Shown: positions 1-11,220 of the stretch, piece after piece
Numbering within the stretch: the stretch's first letter is position 1
Layout of the letters: each line of letters opens with the position of its first letter
Made by a program: the position numbers and the translations under genes
Notes under the pieces: model-generated
Told to the model about the DNA's origin: nothing
The model's database searches: none
Seen by the model: the letters and a program-made list of their open reading frames with translations, nothing else
Origin: Megalobrama amblycephala
Lineage: Eukaryota; Chordata; Actinopteri; Cypriniformes; Xenocyprididae
NCBI RefSeq assembly: GCF_018812025.1
Contig: NC_063045.1
Span: 59,114,883 to 59,178,882 of the forward strand
Direction: 5' to 3'
Length of the DNA stretch: 64,000 nt

Positions 1-1150
1 TTATATCAATAAAATTCTAAAAATTATAATCAATAATAATATCAATCAGTTATGATATGCAAAAACTAATATGCAAAAGTATAATCATTTTTATTTGTTT
101 AATAATTAACAAAATATGTTATTTTAGTACCATTGATAGACTAATATATTTTTAATGTTTTGAATTAGACTTAATTTTTCTAATTTCTTTTTTATTTTCA
201 TTTTTGTTAGTTTTAGTCGTTTTATGTTTTTGTCATTTCTGTTATTTTATTTATTTCATTTCATACATTTATTTGTATTTATTCTTTTTCGTTGATTTAG
301 TTTTTTAATGTCTACATAGTTTTTTTGTAATTTAATAATTTATTAAACAATATAGATTATTTTAGTACCATTGATATACTATTACATTTTTAAATTTTTA
401 TACTTTTTTTTTATATTTCTGTTTTCACCTTAATTTTTGTTAAAGTTTTAGTCATTTTGTTGTGTTTTTGTCATTTCTGGTATGTATTTATTTATTTATT
501 TATTTATTTTATTTATTTATTTTCATTTATTGTTTTTAGTTTTTTTGTTTATATAGTTTTAATTTGTATTTATTCTTTTTAGTTTTTTAATGTCTACATA
601 GTTTTTTTGTAATTTAATAATTTATTAAACAATATAGATTATTTTAGTACCATTGATATACTATTATATTTTGAATTACTTTATTTTTTTTATTTCTGTT
701 TCCATTTTAATTTTTAAAGTTTTTGTCATTTCTGTTATGTATTTATTTATTTATTTATTTATTTATTTATTTTCATTTATTGTTTTTAGTTTTTTTGTTT
801 ATATAGTTTTAATTTGTATTTATTCTTTTTAGTTGATTTTAGTTTTTTAATGTCTACATAGTTTTGTGAATGTTTATTTATTCTTTTTAGTTGATTTATT
901 TGTAGTTATTTTAGCATTTCAAGTAAAACTAAACAAAAATGAGAAGCTAGCTGTATTGTTATATTTTGTTTGTTAACGTATATTTTATTTAAAATAAATG
1001 TTTTTTAGGGTTTTATTTTTAGATGATAAAATATTTTATCTTTTAATATTTATTCATATATCAATATATATATATATTTTTTAAATCTTTATATAATATT
1101 TATATGATAATAACCCTGATCAGTATAATATTTCTTTGTTAGTTTAGTGT
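1..1150. repeat. AT-rich DNA with a ~240-280 bp tandem repeat
   Basis: Very AT-rich sequence without exon-like content. A block containing TTTTTTAATGTCTACATAG recurs near 302, 582 and 843, and the phrase ATTTTAGTACCATTGATA recurs near 122, 359 and 641, so about three diverged units of roughly 240-280 bp lie head to tail between about 110 and 930. TTTA microsatellite runs sit inside two of the units (near 485-530 and 740-775). No gene is seen. Confidence 0.7.
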
Positions 1151-1460
1151 CTGTTTTTTTTTTTTCATGTTAGTAAAGCTGCTGTTGTTCAAACAAAATC
1201 GGACAATATTTCAACGCGGTTCCGTAATGAACCATTTTCCTGCCAGAAAAGCCACATTTCTGTGCTGTAGGGAAAATGCCACCTAGTTGGTGTAAAGTGA
1301 AGATCCTGTGGATTGACATTTTTATGAGCATTTGTTCTTGTTCAGGCAAAAGTACATTGACTTGCATGATTTTTCATAGTGAACTCATCCTGTGAAAAAT
1401 TCCAGATTAGTGAGCATTCTGTGACTTTACATGTTGTTTCAAATCCCATGTTTTTCCCAG

Positions 1461-1856
1461 CACTTCCAGCAGAGCCAAGAACAGATCCAAGTTCCCTCCA
1501 GCAAACCCTTGAGCTCATGGAAGAGGACAGGTGAGACATGAATCACTCCGTTTCTTTTCTTAACTCTTTTCATAACTCATATGTCTTCATTGAAACATGA
1601 AAGAAGATCCAAAGTGTCTCAAATGCCCAACTTCACTTTCACAAATATCTCTTTCTGTGAAGTGTGTTTTCATTTTTGCAGTTTGACAGCCCAAATCCAT
1701 GATAACAGCTGTTTGGAACACAGATTTATTTCTTTGATCGAATGTCTATCTTGTCCCTTTCTGTCTTTCAGATGCATGAAACTGTGGAGAAAGAAACTAC
1801 AGATGTTCTTGATGCTGCTATCCATGATTTTATCATTATTTTTTAAGTTTATGTAA
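1461..1856 (+). CDS. possible last two exons of an unidentified upstream gene
   Basis: A 70-base exon-like block at 1461-1530 is preceded by a pyrimidine tract ending in CAG and followed by GTGAGA. A second acceptor (TCTGTCTTTCAG) opens a block at 1772. Two of the three frames of the first block are open. One gives a peptide ending TLELMEEDR that continues to a stop at 1854-1856; the other ends in the second block at 1777-1779. A polyadenylation signal follows at 1969. The protein family is not recognised. In mammals CCL27 lies next to IL11RA, so a receptor tail is conceivable, but the residues seen do not prove it. The rest of the gene would lie left of the window. Confidence 0.25.
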
Positions 1857-1968
1857 ATGTGAAATTTTAATGTTGCTCCGGTGAAAACTACAAAGTGATT
1901 TGAAACATTTTTAACTTAATTTTGTTGTAATTTTATTTAATGTAAATTATGCTGTTTTTAGGTGATTG

Positions 1969-1974
1969 AATAAA
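1969..1974 (+). terminator. AATAAA polyadenylation signal
   Basis: AATAAA lies about 110 bases after the possible stop codon at 1854 and is followed by GT-rich sequence, as expected for a plus-strand 3' end. It sits 150 bases before the chemokine TATA box. Confidence 0.45.
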
Positions 1975-2124
1975 TGGTTGTTTCATACACTGCAGCTGTC
2001 TCTGTTTTTGAACGCCTGAATGAAAATCACTCGACTCTTGAGGCTGAATGTGTAAGATGAATCAAGTTCAGTGTCTGTTGTCTGTCACACAAGCATCTCT
2101 GATAGGAGGAGCTTTAACGGCGCA

Positions 2125-2130
2125 TATAAG
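2125..2130 (+). promoter_or_regulatory. TATA box of the chemokine gene
   Basis: TATAAG within GGCGCATATAAGAGCCACC, 61 bases before the chemokine start codon. This spacing allows a transcription start near 2155 and a very short 5' UTR. A TATA promoter is usual for inducible chemokine genes. Confidence 0.6.
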
Positions 2131-2185
2131 AGCCACCAGAGTCTCAGATCTCACAGGATTTTGAGGGAATCTCACTGATCTTCAG

Positions 2186-3638
2186 ATGGATCCCATAGTG
2201 CTCGCCATTTTACTGTCCATCGCCTTCAGCGCCGTTCAAGGTAATAATTAGGGTTCCTGCAAATCACATTCATGCTATTCCTCAGATTAAGATTAATGGA
2301 TAGTTTTACATTACAATGTTTTTTTATTTTTTATATAAATATAGTTCTTTTGAACTTTCTATTAATCAAAGAATCCTGACAAATCAACAGTTTTCAACAG
2401 TTATTGTTATTATACATTGTTATACAGTGGTTATACATTGTTATTAAATGCAGTAATTACATTAAATAATTTTATTTCTGATGTTTTTTGTACTGTTTTG
2501 AAGTGTCATGAGAATAAGTATAAAATGTGATGCTTTGTTTTTGAGACAGAAAGAATTGAGGGAGAGAAATGAGTGTGAGGGAGAGGACACGGAAGTATAG
2601 GGGGGAAATTAACGGATCCACGCAGAAGGGAAAAGATCCTAGAGAACGACACAAAGTCGAAATGATGCCTTAAAAAGAGCTGTCATATACTTTAAAAATT
2701 TGATTGATGTAACAAAATGAAATGTGTTTTCTTCTTTAACAAAGAAATAAATTACTTTTTTTGATTTTGGGGTGTTTCAAAGTTAGTTTCAAAGATATTT
2801 GCTCTTTCAAAGTTACATTTCATTTTGTTTGTTTATTTATTTTTTTAAATGTTGATTTTGTTTGAATCAAAATTAAATTTTCTTTCTTTTTTCAAAGTTA
2901 AATAAAAATGCTTTAATGTGATACCCCTCACTCTCTTTAATGTAATAACTACCATTTCTGTCCTTAAGCGTGACATAATGTCCAGGTCATGGAGAAAAAA
3001 ATGTTTTTCATAATTTCATATTAAGAGCACTACGTGAAAATAAGCATCTAACAATTGCTATGTCACACCATTTAGTAAAACCTCATATTTTCTCAAACAT
3101 CAGATTTCACACTACAAAAATATATGTATTTTTTCTTAAATTGTTTTACCCAAAAAAAAGCATTTTTTACTGCCTATTTGTCAACTACAAATATATATAT
3201 TTATATAATTTATCTTTTGGAAAAAACGACATGAATGACTAATATGCAGCATATAGAATTTTGATGCATTGTCATATTACATTGATCAGTGTTATTAGAG
3301 GTGGATTGTGTTTTTGCTTTCGATTTTCAGGTGCCACACCCAAATGCTGTGTTGAAACGAGTAAAAAGTTTCCACTTGAATTGCTGATGAAGGTCACAAA
3401 ATATGACGTCCAGACGACCCACGGAGTGTGTTCTATTGATGCCCTTGTGTGAGTTATTTATATGAATTTCTGAAGGATTATTAAAGAGTATAGCCCATGT
3501 GTCAATCATAAAACCTCCCGTTTCAGATTGCATGCCAACGACAAGAGATACTGTGCAACACCCAAGATGGAAAGATTTCTGCAAAACATACTGAAGTTAA
3601 AGATGCGGAACGGCCTTAAAAACGGCTCTGCTGTTTGA
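2186..3638 (+). CDS. ccl27: CC chemokine, CCL27/CCL28-like (complete, 3 exons)
   Basis: Secreted chemoattractant cytokine of 94 residues. Exons are 2186-2240, 3331-3448 and 3527-3638, with GT-AG introns in phases 1 and 2, the usual CC-chemokine layout. Residues 1-19 form a hydrophobic signal peptide (MDPIVLAILLSIAFSAVQG). The mature part begins ATPKCC, giving the adjacent CC pair; the third cysteine is in GVCSI and the fourth in RYCATP. The stretch VTKYDVQ..HGVCSIDALVLH resembles the beta-strand region of mammalian CCL27 and CCL28, and the C-terminal helix is basic (KLKMRNGLKNG). By family it should act on leukocytes through a CCR10-type receptor (inference). A TATA box precedes it and AATAAA signals follow at 3867 and 3992. 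The CC-chemokine assignment is firm; the CCL27 label is a best guess, and fish have several paralogues. Confidence 0.8.
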
Positions 3639-3991
3639 ATGGGGTCAGATGATTTAATGCATCATAAATGTGTAAAAAGGATGCATTTACGTTCTTCTGC
3701 AACACTGAATATTATACAGTTACACGTTACACGTACTTACTGTAGTAATAACAGTAAATCATCCATAATTACAAGTATCTAACCCTACAATTAACTCTAA
3801 CATAAGTACATGTAGTTAATAAGTACTTATTTGTGTAATTATACTGTAACAACATAAAGTAGTTAAAATAAAGTGTAACCCTTTCTTCTGTTTGCATATA
3901 ATGTTTTTCTACATTAACTAGATTGCCTTGTATATGTAGTTACTTGTCTTGAACACATTTTGTTTAATGCTTAACTGTGCTTTCTTAACAA

Positions 3992-3997
3992 AATAAA
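3992..3997 (+). terminator. AATAAA polyadenylation signal of the chemokine gene
   Basis: AATAAA in CTTAACAAAATAAAGAGG, about 350 bases after the chemokine stop codon. An earlier AATAAA at 3867-3872 could be used instead. Confidence 0.5.
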
Positions 3998-4189
3998 GAG
4001 GTTTTTCTAATGCTTTAAAATATACTTTGTATTATGTTTGTAACACTTTGAGTATGAGAAAGGCACATTATACATATTATTACTTCAAGGTAAAAATATT
4101 AACAGCACATCTTGAATTGTGCTTCAGTTAAAGAGGTGTTAGTGACTGATGAAGGTACTTTGCATTTTTCTATTTAAACAAGGCATCTC

Positions 4190-4290
4190 AGGGCCCTTTT
4201 ATAGCTTGCTCCAGGCCTGCGCCAACTTCAGATACCGCCTGCCCAAGCTGGGAAGCCCCCAGTCAGCCTGCTTCAGTGTGCTCAGAGCTT
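4190..4290 (+). other. GC-rich, exon-like island, unidentified
   Basis: About 100 bases of much higher GC content than the surroundings, preceded by CCCTTTTATAG, which could serve as a splice acceptor. One frame reads SLLQACANFRYRLPKLG and continues about a dozen residues to a TAG near 4290. It could be a terminal exon of an unrecognised gene, a processed fragment or part of a repeat. I do not recognise the peptide. Confidence 0.2.
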
Positions 4291-4795
4291 AGGGTAAATA
4301 CAGAAGAGCAGACTGTAAATCCAGCACAAAGCAAAAAACATCAAGTCCTATGTTTTAGCAAGCTGGTACGTTAGTATTTTCTGCCCAGGCCTCATTGATG
4401 ACTTTTGACGGGTGGATGATGCCAGGAAAATGGCTATCAAGTCGAGGCTTTATAGGGGCTTTCACACCGGCAGAGGTGTAAAGAGTACCTGAAAACCGAA
4501 ACTTGAGTCCTCAACACCAAAGAAACATGCTAGTGAAACAACACGAAACAGCTTGATTTGTGAGAAGAGCAATCGTATTTATTTTCTATAATCAAAATAA
4601 AACTCCTCAATATTGCAAAAAAATCAAGGTCGACACAATGTCTATAGACAATCAACCCGGATACCTAATCTGCCATGTGTGGTATGATGATACAGTATGG
4701 GCCACATGTGATGGCACTTGGGTGGACCACTCCTGTTTGCCAGATCTGAGCCACAAGCAGGCCATAAACTGTGAAAAATAGGAAGTTTCTTTAAC

Positions 4796-5072
4796 TTAAA
4801 GGATTAGTTCACCCAAAAATAAAAATTCTGTCATTAATTACTCACCCTCATGTCGTTCCACACCCGTAAGACCATGAACTGAATTAACTGCTTTTAAATG
4901 CGTCTTTAGTAGCTTTCTGGGCATTGAAAGTGTTAATTAACTTACTGTCAATTGAGGCCTCACGGAGTCATCGGATTTTAAGAAAAATATCTTAATTTGT
5001 GTTCGGAAGATGAACGAAGGTCTTACGGGTGAGTAATTAATATTTTCATTTTTGGGTGAACTAACATTTTAA
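4796..5072. mobile_element. short foldback element bounded by TTAA
   Basis: Begins TTAAAGGATTAGTTCACCC and ends with the inverted form GGGTGAACTAACATTTTAA. The arms, including the CTCACCC and CGTAAGACC segments and their complements, are inverted repeats of each other, leaving a short centre. This is the shortest of five related copies (others near 19.7, 23.8, 27.1 and 42.3 kb). It has no coding capacity, so it is non-autonomous. Confidence 0.75.
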
Positions 5073-5239
5073 CTTTTTGAGTTATCTTTTTACATTGACT
5101 GAGTTAAGTTTGTACTTATTTAGAATTGTATGTTTTTTCAACTTGACAAATTTAGCTATTTGAACAAAGTTTAGTTGGAATAACTAAATGAAGATTTCAA
5201 TACCACAGCTAATGTTCATTTAACCTAATTTCTTAATTA

Positions 5240-5241
<2 letters not shown>

Positions 5242-5296
<55 letters not shown>
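5242..5296. repeat. (AT)n microsatellite
   Basis: About 54 bases of uninterrupted AT dinucleotides in otherwise AT-rich, gene-free DNA. Confidence 0.95.
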
Positions 5297-5299
<3 letters not shown>

Positions 5300-5839
5300 T
5301 GTTCTTGTCAATTGTAAATAATTATTTTATTATTTCAAATATTTCAGCCATGTTTCGTTGAGATCTTTTTCATTCAAATTCATTTCTATATCAAATACTG
5401 AAACATCAACTGCAAACAAATAAATTAAATCTCTAAAAATGATCTCAGCAGAGGATGATTAAAAACTCCAAAAATAAATAAATAAATATTTTTTAAGTCA
5501 CCATTTTGGTGAATAGCGTTTCCTTTAGTTGTGTTCTTGATCCTTGAATTTTTAAATAATTTTTTTTTTTTTTTGGTGGCTGTTTTAACACTGTGTTTAG
5601 AAAAAATGCATGTTGTGTTAAAAAAAGCCAAAAGATGCCAGATTCGTGTTGGTTGTTAATGATCTAAATATCATAAAGTGGTTTGCTCTGATTGTTGTGT
5701 TATTAACACCTCTAAACTCTCTATTGATCTTGTGCTTCTGGAGCATTTGCTCCTGCAGTGTCGTGACTATCTGATCATTTGAAGAATTAAAAAAACATGC
5801 TGGACAGTAAGTTTTGAAAGATGGAATTATTCAGACACA

Positions 5840-6250
5840 CACTGACATCAAGAATCAGCGTATGAATCTCAACAATGGTGACATTCAACAAAAGGCTTGC
5901 ATTCTGGGTGCACCAATCAAAACTCATCCATGGCTCCCAGCATGCATTGCATCATGAATTTTAGTAACATTGTTATCTGTACAATGAAAAACCTTTTCTG
6001 TTTTTAGTACATCGTTGTTGTGTAAACATACCTTTAGTGTTAGTTTTTTTCTCGCTGCTGAAATTGTGTTAGCAAAAATAGCAAGGGAAAATGTGGTCAG
6101 GTCAGGTGATGTTGACAACTTGATGATGAAGAGGATGTCATCTAGTGGTCTATAATCTTACACTATGTAATGTAATGCAGTTAATTTCAACTTCACAATA
6201 GGCTGTTATAGAATGCATTTCAGCATGAAGCATGTCACCATTGTTGAGAT
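5840..6250. repeat. diverged copy of the minisatellite flanking element
   Basis: AGAATCAGCGTATGAATCTC and CCCAGCATGCATTGCATCATGAAT match the spacer sequences at 9260 and 10895 that border the 34-bp array. A reverse-oriented piece (CACCATTGTTGAGAT) lies near 6237, so this looks like an old inverted-repeat element. From 6250 to 6840 the sequence is non-coding and includes a fragment (6740-6830) of the interspersed repeat that is complete at 61.3-62.1 kb. Confidence 0.5.
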
Positions 6251-6840
6251 GTACTCCTCCATAAGAGGGTCTATGGTTGGAAATTTGCTTGAGCAGCCCT
6301 GCAGCAGTCAACCTGAAGCTTTCATCTGCAAACTCACTGAAGCTAAACAGGGTTGAGCCTGGTCTATCTCTGGATGGTTGATTGGGTAGCTGTGGGAAGA
6401 GGTGTTAGAGAAGCTAGCGGGCCTGATGCCCCAGTACAATCGCAATAAGCTGTACTGAATAAAGGGTGTAAACCTGGTATAAAATAGCACATACAAAACA
6501 TCACATACTGCCCAATGCCCCAATACAGTCACCATAAAATGTACTGAATAAAGGGTTAAAACAAACCCCAGAAAATAAGGGGTGTAACCCTGGGGCAAAA
6601 ACAATCCCTACATTAAATCACATTACATAGTTAGTTAGTTTCACATCACAAATGATACAGTGCTTTTAGTACTTACAACTTACATGGAAGCACTGTTTTT
6701 TTCACAACTATTTTTTTAATGTTTTTGAAAGAACTCTTTTTTGCTCATCAAGCCTGCATTTATTTGATCAAAAATACAGAAAAACAGTAATATTGTGAAA
6801 TATTATTACAATTTAAAATAATGGTTAGGAACAAAGGAGA

Positions 6841-9240
6841 AAAACTTACCGTCATTGAGATCTTGTAAAGAAAAAAAACCCTCATTAAACTCTCGTAATC
6901 TGCCATAACTGAAGTCGTAATAGACCGTCACTGAAATTTCGTAAAAAATTAACATTAAACTCTTGTAACGAAACAAAACATTGTACAGCTGTATAATGAT
7001 AATAAAGGTTTTGTAATTCTATTCTAAACGAACCATCTTTGAAATCTCACAAAGGAACAAAACAGGCCATCACTGAAATCTCAAAACGAAACCGACTGTC
7101 TTTGAAATCTTGTAACCAAATAAGACAGACACTGAAAAACAACCATCATTAAAATCTTGTAACTAATCAAAACCGACCATCTTTGAAATCTCGTAACAAA
7201 CCAAAACTGGCTGTCTTTGAAATCTTGCAAACAGAAGAAAACCGAACGTCATTGAAAACAGACTGTCATTGAAATCTCGTAATGAAACAAAACTGACAGT
7301 CGTTGAGATCTCCTAAATGAATGAAACCGACTATCATTAAAATCTCATAATGAAGCAAAACTGTCTGTCTTTGAAATCTTGTAAAAGAACAAAGAAACAA
7401 AACCGACCATCATTGAAATCTCGTAACCGAACAAAACAGACCGTCATTGAGTTCTCACAACTGAACCAAACTGACCATCATAGAAATCTCGTAATAGAAC
7501 AAAACCAACTGTCATTGAGAGATTGCAAAGGAACAAAACCGACCGTCTTTGAAATCTCATCACAAAACAAAACCAACAGTTTGAATAGTTTCAAAGTCGA
7601 CTTTCAGCGAAATCTCATAATGGAATAAAACTTCTAATGACACAAAACTGTCTTTGAAATCTCATAACCGAACAAAACCGACCGTCACTAAAATCTTGTA
7701 ACCGAACAAAGCCGACCGTCATTGAAATCTTGTAAAGGAACAAAACCGACCGTCACTGAAATCTCGTAAAGGAAAAAAAAAACGATCGTCACTGAAATCT
7801 CGTAAAGGAACAAAACCGACCGTCACTGAAATCTCATAAAGGAAAAAAAAAACAACCGTCACTGAAATCTCGTAAAGGAACAAAACCGTCCGTCACTGAA
7901 ATCTCGTAAAGGGAAAAAAAACGACTGTCACTGAAATCTCGTAACCGAACAAAACCGATCATCACTGAAATCTTGTAACGGAACAAAACCGGATGTCACT
8001 GAAATCTCGTAAAGGGAAAAAAAACAACTGTCACTGAAATCTCGTAACCGAACAAAACCAATCATCACTGAAATCTTGTAACGGAACAAAACCGGCCGTC
8101 ACTGAAATCTCGTAAAGGAAAAAAAACCTCCGTTACTGAAATCTCGTAAAGGAAAAAAAACGACCATCACTGAAATCTCGTAAAGGAACAAAACCGACCA
8201 TCACTGAAATCTCGTAAAGGAAAAAAAAAACGACCGTCACTGAAATCTCGTAAAGGAACAAAACCGACCGTCACTGAAATTTCGTAAAAGAAAAAAAAAA
8301 CGACCGTCACTGAAATCTCGTAAAGGAACAAAACCGACCTTCACTGAAATCTCGTAAAGGAAAAAAAAAACGACCGTCACTGAAATCTCGTAAAGGAACA
8401 AAACCGACCGTCACTGAAATCTCATAAAGGAAAAAAAAACGACTGTCACTGAAATCTCGTAAAGGAACAAAACTGACCATCACTGAAATCTCGTAAAGGG
8501 AAAAAAAAACGACTGTCACTGAAATCTCGTAACCAAACAAAACCGATCGTCACTGAAATCTTGTAACCGAACAAAACCGACCGTCACTGAAATCTCGTAA
8601 AGGAAAAAAAACGTCCGTCACTGAAATCTCATAACCGAACAAAACCGACCGTCACTGAAATTTCGTAACCGAACAAAAACGACCGTCACTGAAATCTCGT
8701 AAAGGAAAAAAAAACAACCGTCACTGAAATCTCGTAAAGGAACAAAACTAACCGTCACTGAAATCTCGTAAAGGGAAAAAAACCGACTGTCACTGAAATC
8801 TCGTAACCGAACAAAACCAACTGCCACTGAAATCTCGTAAAGGAAAAAAATACGACCGTCACTGAAATCTCGTAAAGGAACAAAACCGACCGTCACTGAA
8901 ATCTCGTAAAGGGAAAAAAAATGACCGTCACTGAAATCTCGTAACCGAACAAAACCGACCATCATTGAGTTCTCACAACCAAACCAAACTGACCATCATA
9001 GAAATCTCGTAAAGGAAAAAAAAACGACCGTCACTGAAATCTCGTAACCGAACAAAACCGACCGTCACTGAAATTTCGTAACCGAATAAAACCGACCGTC
9101 ACTGAAATCTCGCAACCGAACAAAAACGACCGTCACTGAAATCTCGTAACCGAACAAAACCGACCGCCACTGAAATCTTGTAAAGGAACAAAACCAACCT
9201 TCACTGAAATCCCATAACAAAATTAAACAGATTTCAATCT
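6841..9240. repeat. 34-bp minisatellite, first block
   Basis: Roughly 70 head-to-tail copies of a unit near 34 bp, typical core CCGTCACTGAAATCTCGTAA. Units from 6841 to about 7650 are diverged; those after 7650 are far more uniform. In the uniform part two unit types tend to alternate, one with AAAGGAACAAAACC and one with AAAGGAAAAAAAAAC, giving a dimer near 67 bp. One strand is strongly purine-rich with a regular A-tract. The open frames on the minus strand are products of the repeat and show no gene-like features. Confidence 0.95.
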
Positions 9241-9590
9241 CGATACACAAAGACATAAAGAATCAGCACGTGAATCTTGACAAAGGTGACAATCAAAAGT
9301 GTCATGTCGTAATGCATGCTGGGAACAATAGTACAAAACTCCCAGCATGCATCACAGCATGAATAAATTATGCAGCTGAATTGCCCTTTTATTTTCTTTA
9401 ATTCTAACTATTTGCTTTTATTTTTTGCTGCGGTTTTTGTTCTGTCTTTTAGTAGCTTTTTGTGATGTCTGATTGAGTTGATCTGATTGTCTGAATATTT
9501 TGTTGTCACCATTGTTGAGATTTATACGCTTATTACTCATATCTGTGTTTGTCATTGTAGTCTGCTGTTTTCTGCTCATGTGTCTTGAAA
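9241..9590. repeat. spacer element between minisatellite blocks, copy 1
   Basis: Unique-looking DNA between two minisatellite blocks. It begins GAATCAGCACGTGAATCTTG and ends with a roughly inverted counterpart (CACCATTGTTGAGATTTATACG near 9508). It also holds a paired ATGCATGCTGGGA and CTCCCAGCATGCAT palindrome. The same spacer recurs at 10876-11220 and, more diverged, at 5840-6250. Confidence 0.7.
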
Positions 9591-10875
9591 ACTGTCTTTG
9601 AAATCTCATAACCGAACAAAACCGACCGTCACTAAAATCTTGTAACCGAACAAAGCCGACCGTCATTGAAATCTCGTAAAGGAGCAAAACCGACCGTCAC
9701 TGAAATCTCGTAAAGGAAAAAAAAAACGATCGTCACTGAAATCTCGTAAAGGAACAAAACCGACCGTCACTGAAATCTCATAAAGGAAAAAAAAAAACAA
9801 CCGTCACTGAAATCTCATAAAGGAACAAAACCGTCCGTCACTGAAATCTCGTAAAGGGAAAAAAAACGACTGTCACTGAAATCTCGTAACCGAACAAAAC
9901 CGATCATCACTGAAATCTTGTAACGGAACAAAACCGGCTGTCACTGAAATCTCGTAAAGTGAAAAAAAACAACTGTCACTGAAATCTCGTAACCGAACAA
10001 AACCAATCATCACTGAAATCTTGTAACGGAACAAAACCGGCCGTCACTGAAATCTCGTAAAGGAAAAAAAACCTCCGTTACTGAAATCTCGTAAAGGAAA
10101 AAAAACGACCATCACTGAAATCTCGTAAAGGAACAAAATCGACCGTCACTGAAATTTCGTAAAGGAAAAAAAAAAAACGACCGTCACTGAAATCTCGTAA
10201 AGGAACAAAACCGACCTTCACTGAAATCTCGTAAAGGAAAAAAAAAACGACCGTCACTGAAATCTCGTAAAGGAACAAAACTGACCGTCACTGAAATCTC
10301 GTAAAGGGAAAAAAAAACAACTGTCACTGAAATCTCGTAACCGAACAAAACCGATCGTCACTGAAATCTTGTAACCGAACAAAACCGACCGTCACTGAAA
10401 TCTCGTAAAGGAAAAAAAACGTCCGTCACTGAAATCTCGTAACCGAACAAATCCGACCGTCACTGAAATTTCGTAACCGAACAAAAACCGACCGTCACTG
10501 AAATCTCGTAAAGGAAAAAAATACGACCGTCACTGAAATCTCGTAAAGGAACAAAACCGACCGTCACTGAAATCTCGTAAAGGGAAAAAAAATGACCGTC
10601 ACTGAAATCTCGTAACCGAACAAAACCGACCATCATTGAGTTCTCACAACCAAACCAAACTGACCATCATAGAAATCTCGTAAAGGAAAAAAAAACGACC
10701 GTCACTGAAATCTCGTAACCGAACAAAACCGACCGTCACTGAAATTTCGTAACCGAACAAAACCGACCGTCACTGAAATCTCGCAACCGAACAAAACCGA
10801 CCGCCACTGAAATCTTGTAAAGGAACAAAACCAACCTTCACTGAAATCCCATAACAAAATGAAACAGATTTCGAT
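9591..10875. repeat. 34-bp minisatellite, second block (duplicate)
   Basis: Repeats the unit order of 7651-9240, including rare variants such as the TTGAGTTCTCACAACC unit (near 8964 and 10635). It is shorter by about 300 bases because several units are missing, for example those near 8700-8850 of the first block. This indicates duplication of array plus spacer as one block, with a starting offset of 1944 bases and an ending offset of 1637. Confidence 0.85.
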
Positions 10876-11220
10876 CTCGATACACAAAGACATAAAGAAT
10901 CAGCACGTGAATCTCAACAAAGGTGACAATCAAAAGTGTCATGTCGCAATGCATGCTGGGAACAATAGTACAAAACTCCCAGCATGCATCACAGCATGAA
11001 TAAATTATGCAGCTGAATTGCCCTTTTATTTTCTTTAATTCTAACTATTTGCTTTTATTTTTTGCTGCGGTTTTTGTTGTCTTTTAGTAGCTTTTTGTGA
11101 TGTCCAGAGTTGATCTGATTGTTGATCTGAATATTTTGTTTTCACCATTGTTGAGATTCATACGCTTATTACTCATATCTGTGTTTGTCATTGTAGTCTG
11201 CTGTTTTCTGCTCATGTGTT
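10876..11220. repeat. spacer element, copy 2
   Basis: Near-identical to 9241-9590, including the CATGCTGGGA and TCCCAGCATG palindrome and the closing CACCATTGTTGAGATTCATACG. It marks the right end of the duplicated block. Confidence 0.7.

Noticed and set aside
8307..10893. Minus-strand frames with repeated EISVTVGFVPLRDFSDG
   Set aside because: Translations of the 34-bp minisatellite; broken repeatedly and without start context, splice sites or homology.
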